Source: Zoogloeaceae bacterium (GTDB taxonomy: Bacteria; Pseudomonadota; Gammaproteobacteria; Burkholderiales; Rhodocyclaceae). Taken from it: a stretch of 5,509 bases of DNA. Location of the stretch: positions 1-5,509 of the forward strand of contig JAITJU010000254.1 in the NCBI GenBank assembly GCA_031278735.1, in the 5' to 3' direction. A program made the position numbers and the translations under genes. The notes below the pieces were generated by a model, which ran no database searches, was not told the DNA's origin, and was given only the letters and a program-made list of their open reading frames with translations. This document shows, piece after piece, positions 1-5,509 of this stretch; the first letter of the stretch is position 1, and every line of letters starts with the position of its first letter.

Positions 1-357
1 CTGATAACAGGCGGCGGCGAAACCGCTCATGTCGCCGATTACGCCGCCGCCCAGCGCGATCAGGACGCCGTCGCGCTCGCAATGCTTTTCCAGCAGGGCA
101 TCGAAAATCCGGTTCAGGTTTTGCCAGTTTTTATGGGTTTCGCCATCGGGCAGGATGACCGCAAACGGCCTCGCGCCCGCGGCCAGCAGGCTTTTTTGCA
201 CCGTTTGCAGGTATAGGGGCGCGACGGTTTCATTGCTGACTACCGCGACGGTCTGTCCCGAAAGGCAGGCGGGAAAACACGCCGGGTCGGCGAGCAGGCC
301 ATGCCCGATATGAATGGAATAGGCGCGTTCGCCCAGGGCTACGTCGACTGACGGCAT
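1..357 (-). CDS. aroB: 3-dehydroquinate synthase, N-terminal part (runs off the window)
   Basis: This is the N-terminal 119 codons of 3-dehydroquinate synthase, a cytoplasmic NAD- and metal-dependent enzyme. It converts DAHP to 3-dehydroquinate, the second step of the shikimate pathway. Visible family marks are LGERAYSI near the start (residues 8-15), LPDGETHK (69-76), IFDALLEK (84-91) and the glycine-rich NAD-binding motif GGGVIGDMSGF (103-113), followed by AAACYQ at the window edge. Family members are about 360 residues, so roughly two thirds, including the metal ligands, lie outside. The ATG at 357-355 is chosen because it gives the usual short N-terminus before LGER. It sits 19 bp inside the end of aroK, implying translational coupling; only a weak purine-rich stretch (GAAAGAG) precedes it. 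The fragment shows no damage. Confidence 0.95.
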   Translation of the reverse strand, partial: MPSVDVALGERAYSIHIGHGLLADPACFPACLSGQTVAVVSNETVAPLYLQTVQKSLLAAGARPFAVILPDGETHKNWQNLNRIFDALLEKHCERDGVLIALGGGVIGDMSGFAAACYQ

Positions 358-878
358 CGTTGGTTGAACTCTTTCAAAAGGGTTTGCGCCAGCGCGGGCG
401 CCGTCGTTGCGCCGCCCTTGATGACGAAATGCGCGCTTTCCCGGTACAGGGTGTCGCGCGCCGCGTACAGCGCCTCCAGGCAGGCCAGCGGATTTTCTAC
501 TTGCAGCAGCGGTCGATTGTGATCCTGCCGGGTGCGCGCCCAAAGGAAGCGGGGCGAAACGTCCAGGTAAACCACCCAGCCGTTCGCGCGCAGGAGGCGG
601 CGATTTTCCTCCGCCAGCACCGCGCCGCCGCCCGTCGCCAGAACGATGGGCGAACCGTTCCGCTGGATGATTTCCGCGAGAATCCGCGCCTCTCGGCGGC
701 GGAAACCGGCCTCGCCCTCGATTTCAAAAATGGTGGGAATATCCACGCCGGTGCGCGCGACGATTTCGTGGTCGGAATCCACGCAGTCGCGCCCCATTCG
801 TTTGGCGATTTGGCGGCCTATGGTCGTTTTCCCCGATCCCATGAGACCAACCAGACAGATGTGAGTGTTCCGGTTCAT
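339..878 (-). CDS. aroK: Shikimate kinase
   Basis: A complete 179-residue shikimate kinase, normal in length for the family. It phosphorylates shikimate at the 3-hydroxyl with ATP in the cytoplasm, the fifth step toward chorismate. Motifs appear in order: Walker A GLMGSGKT (residues 11-18); the DSD substrate/metal motif (34-36); FRRRE with the shikimate-binding arginine at 60 (59-63); the GGG loop (83-85); the lid arginine in NRPLL (121-125); and ARDTLYRE (140-147), carrying a conserved late arginine. The ATG at 878-876 puts the P-loop at the usual distance from the N-terminus; no strong ribosome binding site is visible before it. The stop codon overlaps the aroB start by 19 bp, and hupE ends 35 bp upstream, so co-transcription of all three is plausible. 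aroK and aroL are paralogues; aroK is preferred because of the adjacent aroB. Confidence 0.96.
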   Translation of the reverse strand: MNRNTHICLVGLMGSGKTTIGRQIAKRMGRDCVDSDHEIVARTGVDIPTIFEIEGEAGFRRREARILAEIIQRNGSPIVLATGGGAVLAEENRRLLRANGWVVYLDVSPRFLWARTRQDHNRPLLQVENPLACLEALYAARDTLYRESAHFVIKGGATTAPALAQTLLKEFNQRCRQST

Positions 879-913
879 CGGACGGCGCGGGGAGTATCGT
901 GCGAAGCGAGGGG

Positions 914-1495
914 TCAGAGAATGCCGGTCAGCAGTCCCGCGCCAAAAATCGTGATGCAGCCGCCCGCCAGTCGCGCCCAGAGCACGTGGCGCGCCAGCAG
1001 CAGGCGTCCCAGCAACAGGCCGACGATGTGAATCAGCGCCGTTCCCAGCACCATGCCGACGATGGCGGCCAGGGGGCTGGGGCCGCCCAGTTCCGCGCCG
1101 TGCGCCGCGCCGTGAAAAATGGCGAACGCGCCGGTCAGCGCCGCGCCCGCCGTGAGCGGCAAACGCGCCTGGCTGGCGAGCAGCAGACCAAGAACGAGAA
1201 GCGAGGCGGCGATCATCGGCTCGACGGCGGGGAAATGCAGTCCCGCCAGACCCAGCAGCGCGCCGATGAGCAAAAGGCTGGCGAAGGAAACCGGCGCGAC
1301 CCAGATGCGGCGCGTGGTCATGGCGCTCCAGACGCCCACGGCCAGCATGGCCATCAGGTGATCTGCTCCGGTCAGGGGATGCAGGAACCCGGCGACGAAT
1401 CCCGGCGCATCCTCATGTCCCACATGCGCCAGCGCGCCGAAGGAGCAAAGCGACAACAGAATGAACAAGAGCGGTTTTCCACTTTTCGCAAACAT
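914..1495 (-). CDS. hupE: HupE/UreJ family nickel/cobalt permease
   Basis: A 193-residue inner-membrane protein of the HupE/UreJ family, whose studied members transport nickel (or cobalt) for hydrogenase or urease maturation. Residues 1-23 look like a cleavable signal peptide ending in ALA, so the mature protein would begin HVGHE, a histidine-bearing N-terminus typical of the family. About six hydrophobic segments follow (roughly 32-59, 64-86, 91-109, 112-134, 141-167, 171-193). The hallmark HPLTGADHL is at 39-47 and FHGAAHGAE at 127-135, with a further membrane histidine at 156. The frame stays open up to 1654, but the ATG at 1495-1493 is chosen because the signal peptide begins there and GGAG lies 7 bases before it. 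No hydrogenase or urease gene is present, so the metal and client enzyme cannot be named from context. Family assignment is firm; substrate is inference. Confidence 0.93.
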   Translation of the reverse strand: MFAKSGKPLLFILLSLCSFGALAHVGHEDAPGFVAGFLHPLTGADHLMAMLAVGVWSAMTTRRIWVAPVSFASLLLIGALLGLAGLHFPAVEPMIAASLLVLGLLLASQARLPLTAGAALTGAFAIFHGAAHGAELGGPSPLAAIVGMVLGTALIHIVGLLLGRLLLARHVLWARLAGGCITIFGAGLLTGIL

Positions 1496-1502
1496 GGGCA
1501 AT

Positions 1503-1506
1503 CTCC
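1503..1506 (-). promoter_or_regulatory. Ribosome binding site of hupE
   Basis: GGAG on the minus strand, 7 bases before the ATG at 1495. It decides the hupE start, since the reading frame is open for another 53 codons upstream and that extension resembles no HupE N-terminus. Confidence 0.75.
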
Positions 1507-1529
1507 GAAAACAAGGACAAGAACATGAA

Positions 1530-1551
1530 CTCGCGCCAAGGGCGGCGCGAG
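1530..1551. repeat. Perfect 8-bp inverted repeat upstream of hupE
   Basis: CTCGCGCC (1530-1537) and GGCGCGAG (1544-1551) are perfect reverse complements around a 6-base loop. Read on the minus strand, the stem is followed by a T-rich but interrupted stretch (T-rich to about 1508) and lies 34 bases before the hupE start. It could act as a weak terminator for transcripts arriving from lptG and the relic, as a leader hairpin for hupE, or as an operator; GC-rich chance cannot be excluded. The run of Ts is not the contiguous tract of a textbook terminator. Confidence 0.5.
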
Positions 1552-1650
1552 GAGGGATGCTAGGATACATCAGATGGCGGAGGACAGAAAAGTTTGCGGC
1601 TGCGCCGAATGGAACGACGCCCCCGCGCGCCAGGCGGGAGAGCGGCGCGA

Positions 1651-2290
1651 TCAACCGGCGCAGAATGCCGCGGGAGCCTCGTCCGGCGCGTTTCGCGCGG
1701 TGAAGCCGTAGAGCTTTCTCACGGCGCGGTCGTTGTCCCGGTGCGCTTTCAGGAGTTCCGGCGGCATGGCGCGCGGGTCGTACAGATCGGCGAGGCTGCC
1801 GGGGAATTTTGCCCGCGCCTCCAAAATGCCTTGCGCGGTCTCTTCATTACCGATTTTTGCGCCTCTGTCGCCTCCGGTCACGGGAAATTGTCGTAGACGA
1901 TGTCCTGCGAGTAGCGATAACGCATTTCGATCCGTCCGCAGACCACCCGGAACCACGCTCGATGCCGAAAAACTGTTCCACGCCGACTTTCAGCATCGGG
2001 GCGAGATGTTCGGGATCGAGAACTTTTTGGCGACCGCCCAGCCGCATCTTCAGGATTTCGAGTTCGCGCCGACGCAGTTCGCGGTAGGTGATAATCAGGA
2101 AATTGCCGCAGCCGCAGGCGGGGTCGAGAAAATGCAACCGGCTGATTTTTTCGTAAAAACACGCCAGCGCCGCCGGTCCTTGTCCATGACGCCTTGGAAC
2201 ATCGCGCCAAAAATGGCGGGGCTGATCCGGCTCCAGTCGAAATTGGCGCAGTCGATGAGCGTCTGCCGCGTCTTCATCTTCCTCGCGGCC
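1651..2290 (-). pseudogene. Remnant of an MmeI-like (type IIG class) DNA methyltransferase gene
   Basis: No intact gene fills the stretch between lptG and hupE. Three fragments in the order of one large DNA methyltransferase remain. Block A (about 2286-2170) reads TLIDCANFDWSRISPAIFG then AMFQGVMDKDRR, the helical region before the methylase domain. Block B (about 2161-1958, another frame) reads FYEKISRLHF, then the SAM-binding motif I LDPACGCGNFL, then YRELRRRELEILK, ending QFFGIE. Block C (1952-1651) begins VVCGRIEMRYRYSQDIVYDNF, typical of the end of the target-recognition domain, and continues into the C-terminal ADLYDPRAMPPELLKAH and DRAVRKLYGF. Between A and B a few tens of residues are missing. 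Between B and C several hundred are missing, including the catalytic NPPF/Y motif. Block C also has a TGA at 1880-1878 and a frameshift near 1854-1858. Intact relatives are roughly 900 residues, so this is non-functional. Identification rests on recalled family sequence. Confidence 0.87.
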
Positions 2291-2299
2291 ACTTTCGAC

Positions 2300-3409
2300 T
2301 CATCGTCGCTCGACCCGCCAGATCATGCCGGCGGCGGCGAGGAGGAAGAGCGCGGAAGGGGCGATGGCGCTGGCGAAGGGCGGCCAGTCGCGCAGGACGC
2401 CCAGGCTGGAAAACAGGGTGTTCAGCAGGTGAAACACCACGCCGATCATGACGCCGCCGAAGATTTGCAGGCTGACGCCGCCCATGCGGCCGTGATGGGC
2501 GGCAAAGGGCAGCGCCAGCGCCATCATGACCAGCGTCGCCGCCGGGTAGAAGATTTTTTTCCATAACGCGATGTCGTAACGCTGGGTATTCTGGTTGTTG
2601 CTGGAAAGGTGGCGCAGATAACTCACCAGATCGATGAGCGACATGCGCTCCGGCGCGACCATGAGCACGGAGATGATGTCCGGCGACAGCGCCGATGCCC
2701 AGTGCATTTCGTCTTCATGCTCCACGCGGGAGCGCGCGTTTTCCGACGGGGTTTCCTGACGCAGGTTCTTCAGATCGCCCAGCACGGTGCGCGTCACGCC
2801 GGTCAGCCGCCATTGCCCCTCGCCCAGAAACTCGCCGCCTTTTGCTTCCAGCACGTAGTTGAGGCGGTTTTCCTCGTCGAACTGGTAAATCCGCACTCCT
2901 TCCATCCGGGCGTCCTGCGTGGCGGCGCGGATATTCACGAAGGCGCGGCCATCCTTGACCCACAGGCCGGAAATGAATTCCTTGGCCACCACGTCGTAAA
3001 TGGCCTTCGTCCGTATTTCCTGCGCGGCGCGCTCGGAAAAGGGCGCCAGCATCTCGCCCAGCAGCAGGGTGACGAGCGCGAATATGCCCGCCACCTTGAA
3101 AAGCAGCCTCAACAGCGCGAGGACGCTCATGCCGGAGACGCGCAGCACGGTGATTTCCGAATGGCGGGCGAGATTGCTCAACGCATAGAGCGCGCCTATC
3201 AGCACGGCGATGGGCGTCAGTTCATAGACGCGTCCGGGCAGGCGCAACGCGACATAGAGAAAGGCGTGCCGGACGCCGAATTGTCCGCGCCCCACGTCCT
3301 TCAGGCTTTCGATGGTGTCGAAAAAGGCATAGAGCGCCAACAATGCGGTGAGCACCAGCAGTATCGCCAGGCACAGTTCGCGCGCCAGGTAGCGTTCGTG
3401 AATTTTCAT
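2300..3409 (-). CDS. lptG: LPS export ABC transporter permease LptG
   Basis: A 369-residue inner-membrane subunit of the LptB2FG transporter, which pulls lipopolysaccharide out of the inner membrane and feeds it to the LptC-LptA-LptDE bridge. The architecture is visible: three N-terminal membrane helices (about 12-32, 58-80, 101-121), a periplasmic beta-jellyroll region (about 140-260), then three helices (about 286-303, 311-335, 346-364). The segment RHSEITVLRVSGMS (82-95) is the conserved cytoplasmic loop that contacts the LptB ATPase. The frame is open to 3727, but the ATG at 3409-3407 is chosen: it gives the normal MKIHERYLARE N-terminus and an ATGA overlap with the lptF stop, and the upstream extension only reads lptF out of frame. 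The protein is normal in length and ends in WRVERR. The methyltransferase relic begins within about ten codons of the stop, and no terminator follows. Confidence 0.97.
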   Translation of the reverse strand: MKIHERYLARELCLAILLVLTALLALYAFFDTIESLKDVGRGQFGVRHAFLYVALRLPGRVYELTPIAVLIGALYALSNLARHSEITVLRVSGMSVLALLRLLFKVAGIFALVTLLLGEMLAPFSERAAQEIRTKAIYDVVAKEFISGLWVKDGRAFVNIRAATQDARMEGVRIYQFDEENRLNYVLEAKGGEFLGEGQWRLTGVTRTVLGDLKNLRQETPSENARSRVEHEDEMHWASALSPDIISVLMVAPERMSLIDLVSYLRHLSSNNQNTQRYDIALWKKIFYPAATLVMMALALPFAAHHGRMGGVSLQIFGGVMIGVVFHLLNTLFSSLGVLRDWPPFASAIAPSALFLLAAAGMIWRVERR

Positions 3410-4521
3410 GACGCGCCCGATTTTCCGCCAAGGCGCGCCAGCAGCGCGACGGGCGAGGGCAGGGCGGCGAAGACGGAAAGCCGCCGGTAAAAAAGCAGCG
3501 CCAGCAGGAAGAGCATGATCAGATGCGGCGCGGCCAGCGCCGCCGAAAACGGCAGCAGGCCGCGCGCCACCCATGCCTGGCTGATGGACAGGAGGTTGTT
3601 GTAGATGACAAAAACCAGAATGGCGAACATCATGTTCATCGAGCGTCCGGCGCGCGGATTGACAAAGGAAAGCGGCGCCGCCAGAAGCGAGAGCAGCAGC
3701 GTGGAAATGGGCAGACCCAGACGCCACAGAATTTCCCCGGCTTCGCGCGGGTTGGCGGGGTCGAGTTCCAGAATGAACATGGTTTTGGGCGTCTGGCCGA
3801 TTTCCCGCGCCCTGGCTTCCCGCAGGCGCAGACTGTGACGCTCGAACTCCATGACGCGAAACTCCGGCGACCCCGGCTCCACTTCGTAACGCTGACCGCG
3901 GTTCAATACCAGAAAACGGTCGCCGTTCGCAAGGGTTTCCTGTGCGCCGCTGTCGGCCATGACGACGCCCAGACGTCCTTCCTGCAACATGGCGATGAAG
4001 ACGTTCCGCACGCTCTCGGCGTCCTCGGATAATTTTTCCACGAAGACGATGCGCTTGCCGGAACTGGCTTCACGGAACGCGCCCGGCGCGATTTGCGCCG
4101 TGTCGCTTTTGGCGTCCAACTGGTTGCGGTACGCCTCGCTGTGCGACAGCGTCCAGGGCGAAAGAAAAATGGAAAGCGCGGCCACGATCAGCACGGCAGG
4201 CAGCGCAAAGCGGATGATTGGCGGCATCCAGGCGGTGAGCGGCAGGCCGGAAGAAAACCATACCACCATCTCCGAATCCCGGTAGGCGCGGGAGAGCGGC
4301 AACAGAATCGCCATGAACAGCGTGAGCGAGAGCAGTATCGGCAGATAATTCAGGGCGGCAAATCCCAGCAGCGTCGCCACGGCTTCCGCGGCCAGCTTGC
4401 CGCTCGCCGCTTCATTCAGGAGGCGAATGAGCTGCGTGGAAATGATGATGGCGAAAAGCGCGACAAAAATGCCCGCCGCCGCGTGGGTAAACTCGCGCCG
4501 CGCGGCGCGCTCGAAAATCAT
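3406..4521 (-). CDS. lptF: LPS export ABC transporter permease LptF
   Basis: A 371-residue partner of LptG in the inner-membrane LPS extractor, of normal family length. It begins MIFERAARREF, the usual LptF opening. It has membrane helices at about 15-35, 55-77 and 103-121, a periplasmic jellyroll region (about 125-255), and helices at about 264-286, 296-316 and 327-345. RAYRDSEMVVWFSSG (78-92) is the characteristic coupling-helix region that sits against LptB. The start at 4521-4519 is the only one giving this N-terminus. The stop overlaps the lptG start by 4 bp, so the two are translationally coupled. It is divergent from pepA across 107 bp, an arrangement shared with E. coli and many betaproteobacteria. 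I could not pick out a convincing promoter or strong ribosome binding site for it. Nothing in the protein looks damaged. Confidence 0.97.
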   Translation of the reverse strand: MIFERAARREFTHAAAGIFVALFAIIISTQLIRLLNEAASGKLAAEAVATLLGFAALNYLPILLSLTLFMAILLPLSRAYRDSEMVVWFSSGLPLTAWMPPIIRFALPAVLIVAALSIFLSPWTLSHSEAYRNQLDAKSDTAQIAPGAFREASSGKRIVFVEKLSEDAESVRNVFIAMLQEGRLGVVMADSGAQETLANGDRFLVLNRGQRYEVEPGSPEFRVMEFERHSLRLREARAREIGQTPKTMFILELDPANPREAGEILWRLGLPISTLLLSLLAAPLSFVNPRAGRSMNMMFAILVFVIYNNLLSISQAWVARGLLPFSAALAAPHLIMLFLLALLFYRRLSVFAALPSPVALLARLGGKSGAS

Positions 4522-4557
4522 GGCGTCAAGATCGGTTCAAAGGACACAATTGAAATT

Positions 4558-4587
4558 TTGACTTCCGTAAAAAGAAGCAGGGATAAT
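4558..4587 (+). promoter_or_regulatory. Sigma70-type promoter of pepA
   Basis: TTGACT (4558-4563) and GATAAT (4582-4587) each match five of six consensus positions and are separated by 18 bases. Transcription would start near 4594, giving a leader of about 35 bases before the GTG start. The position in the divergent intergenic region fits pepA. Confidence 0.7.
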
Positions 4588-4615
4588 CGCCTCCTTGCCC
4601 CAACAACCGGTTCGG

Positions 4616-4621
4616 AAAGGA
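4616..4621 (+). promoter_or_regulatory. Ribosome binding site of pepA
   Basis: AAAGGA ends 7 bases before the GTG at 4629. It supports this non-ATG start, since the encoded protein has no ATG until well inside the N-terminal domain. Confidence 0.75.
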
Positions 4622-4628
4622 ACGGCGC

Positions 4629-5509
4629 GTGGAATTTAGCATAAAAAGCGGTTATTCGGACGAGCAAGACGCCTGTGTCGTCGCCGGGATTTTCGAGGCG
4701 CGCGTCGCCCGCCTTACACTGCCCGCCAAACGGATCGATCAGATTTCCGGCGGCTACCTGACGGAACTCCTCCGGCGCGACGAGATAAAGGGACGTCTTG
4801 CCAGCGTCCTGATGCTGCACCACGTTCCGGGCATGACGGCGCGCGTGCTGCTCGTGGGGCTGGGCAAGGAGAAGACGTGCCGGGAGGCTGAATTCGGCAA
4901 GGTCGTGCGCGCCGCGGTCAAGGCGCTGGACGCCGCTGGAATCCCCAGCGCGTTTTTGTCGCTCACCGCGTGCGCCGCGCCGCGGGACGCGGGCTGGCGT
5001 ATCCGGCAGGCGGTACTGGCGGCGGAAGAAACGGTCTATCGCTTTGATCGCTGCAAAAGTAAAAAAACGCCGCCGCGTCGCGCTCTGCGCCACCTCACGC
5101 TGGCGGCGGATGAAGGCGAACTGGCCGCGGGCAAGGCCGCGCTTTCCCAGGGCGTCGCCATTGCCGAAGGCATCCGGTTGGCGCGCGATCTGGGCAATCT
5201 GCCCGCCAACATCTGCACACCGACATATCTGGCCGAAACCGCCCGCGACATGGCGGCGGAACTCAAACTCGACTGCACCATTCTCACGCCGAAAAATATC
5301 GCCGCCGAAGGCATGAACGCCCTGCTCGCCGTCGCCCGCGGCTCACGCCAGGAAGCGCGTTTTATCCATATAGAATACAGGCCGCCCGGAAACAAGGGCA
5401 GGCCGCTGGTCTTGGTCGGCAAGGGCATTACCTTCGACAGCGGCGGCATTTCCATCAAGCCCGCCGCAGGCATGGACGAGATGAAATACGACATGTGCGG
5501 CGCCGCCGC
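4629..5509 (+). CDS. pepA: Leucyl aminopeptidase (cytosol aminopeptidase, M17), N-terminal part
   Basis: The first 293 codons of a leucyl aminopeptidase of about 500 residues, cut by the window edge. M17 enzymes are two-metal cytoplasmic hexamers that remove N-terminal residues from peptides; in E. coli PepA also binds DNA in Xer recombination and carAB regulation, which is not shown here. The N-terminal macro-like domain covers about 1-165 (MEFSIKSG at the start, VLLVGLGKEK in the middle). The catalytic domain follows with ARDLGNLPANICTPTYLAE and the active-site segment GKGITFDSGGISIKP. By alignment with E. coli PepA, metal ligands are K265, D270 and D288 and the catalytic lysine is K277. 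The remaining ligands and the NTDAEGRL motif lie beyond the edge. The start is GTG at 4629, supported by the ribosome binding site and the family N-terminus. The frame is open with no lesions. Confidence 0.96.
   Translation, partial: MEFSIKSGYSDEQDACVVAGIFEARVARLTLPAKRIDQISGGYLTELLRRDEIKGRLASVLMLHHVPGMTARVLLVGLGKEKTCREAEFGKVVRAAVKALDAAGIPSAFLSLTACAAPRDAGWRIRQAVLAAEETVYRFDRCKSKKTPPRRALRHLTLAADEGELAAGKAALSQGVAIAEGIRLARDLGNLPANICTPTYLAETARDMAAELKLDCTILTPKNIAAEGMNALLAVARGSRQEARFIHIEYRPPGNKGRPLVLVGKGITFDSGGISIKPAAGMDEMKYDMCGAA

Noticed and set aside
360..1031. Plus-strand open frame of 223 codons opposite aroK
   Set aside because: No domain or sensible composition, and it overlaps a textbook shikimate kinase on the other strand.
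899..1528. Plus-strand open frame of 209 codons opposite hupE
   Set aside because: Translation is Q/R/A-rich shadow sequence, while the minus strand encodes clear HupE motifs.
1562..1591. Possible hupE promoter on the minus strand: TTTTCT and TATCCT with an 18-base spacer
   Set aside because: Only three and four of six consensus positions match, too weak to call from sequence alone.
1496..1654. In-frame 53-residue N-terminal extension of hupE, including a cysteine-rich run (CSCPC)
   Set aside because: The signal peptide and ribosome binding site place the start at 1495; the extension resembles no HupE N-terminus and part of it is the inverted repeat.
1733..2566. Plus-strand open frame of 277 codons across the relic and the lptG 3' end
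   Set aside because: It spans two unrelated minus-strand sequences, one of them a gene under clear constraint, and its translation resembles nothing recognisable.
2609..3490. Long plus-strand open frame (293 codons) antisense to lptG
   Set aside because: Composition is typical of a GC-rich antisense shadow (rich in R, H, Q, G), with no recognisable domain, and it lies fully opposite a well-supported membrane protein.
3523..4032. Plus-strand open frame of 169 codons antisense to lptF
   Set aside because: Low-complexity Q/R/G-rich translation with no family resemblance, opposite conserved lptF.
4518..5093. Minus-strand open frame of 191 codons crossing the pepA/lptF intergenic region
   Set aside because: It is the shadow of the pepA N-terminal domain extended through the promoter region; the translation is arginine-rich and unrecognisable.
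5036..5494. Minus-strand open frame of 152 codons inside pepA
   Set aside because: It is antisense to the conserved catalytic domain of pepA, with no family resemblance.

Overview
The window looks like chromosomal DNA of a GC-rich proteobacterium, most likely a betaproteobacterium. The evidence is housekeeping genes with proteobacterial sequence character (LptF, LptG, PepA, AroK, AroB) and the divergent pepA / lptF-lptG arrangement common in beta- and gammaproteobacteria. This is judged from remembered family sequences, not from a search.

Layout from right to left. The right end (4629-5509, plus strand) holds the first 293 codons of pepA, leucyl aminopeptidase, with a GTG start, a good ribosome binding site and a clear sigma70-type promoter in the 107-bp divergent intergenic region. 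Leftward on the minus strand are lptF (4521-3406) and lptG (3409-2300), joined by a 4-bp ATGA overlap. They encode the two membrane subunits of the ABC transporter that extracts lipopolysaccharide from the inner membrane. Directly behind the lptG stop codon lies about 0.65 kb with no intact gene. It is the wreck of a large MmeI-like (type IIG class) DNA methyltransferase gene: three collinear fragments separated by deletions, plus a nonsense codon and a frameshift.

The left part (minus strand) carries hupE (1495-914), a predicted nickel/cobalt permease with a signal peptide; aroK (878-339), shikimate kinase; and the start of aroB (357-1), 3-dehydroquinate synthase. aroK and aroB overlap by 19 bp. 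hupE and aroK are 35 bp apart with no visible terminator, so hupE-aroK-aroB may be one transcript.

Functionally, lptF-lptG serve outer-membrane biogenesis, aroK-aroB serve the shikimate pathway to chorismate, hupE supplies metal, and pepA serves peptide turnover. No hydrogenase or urease gene accompanies hupE here. I see no intact mobile element, RNA gene or CRISPR array. The most notable item is the methyltransferase relic; I find no convincing new system in this window.
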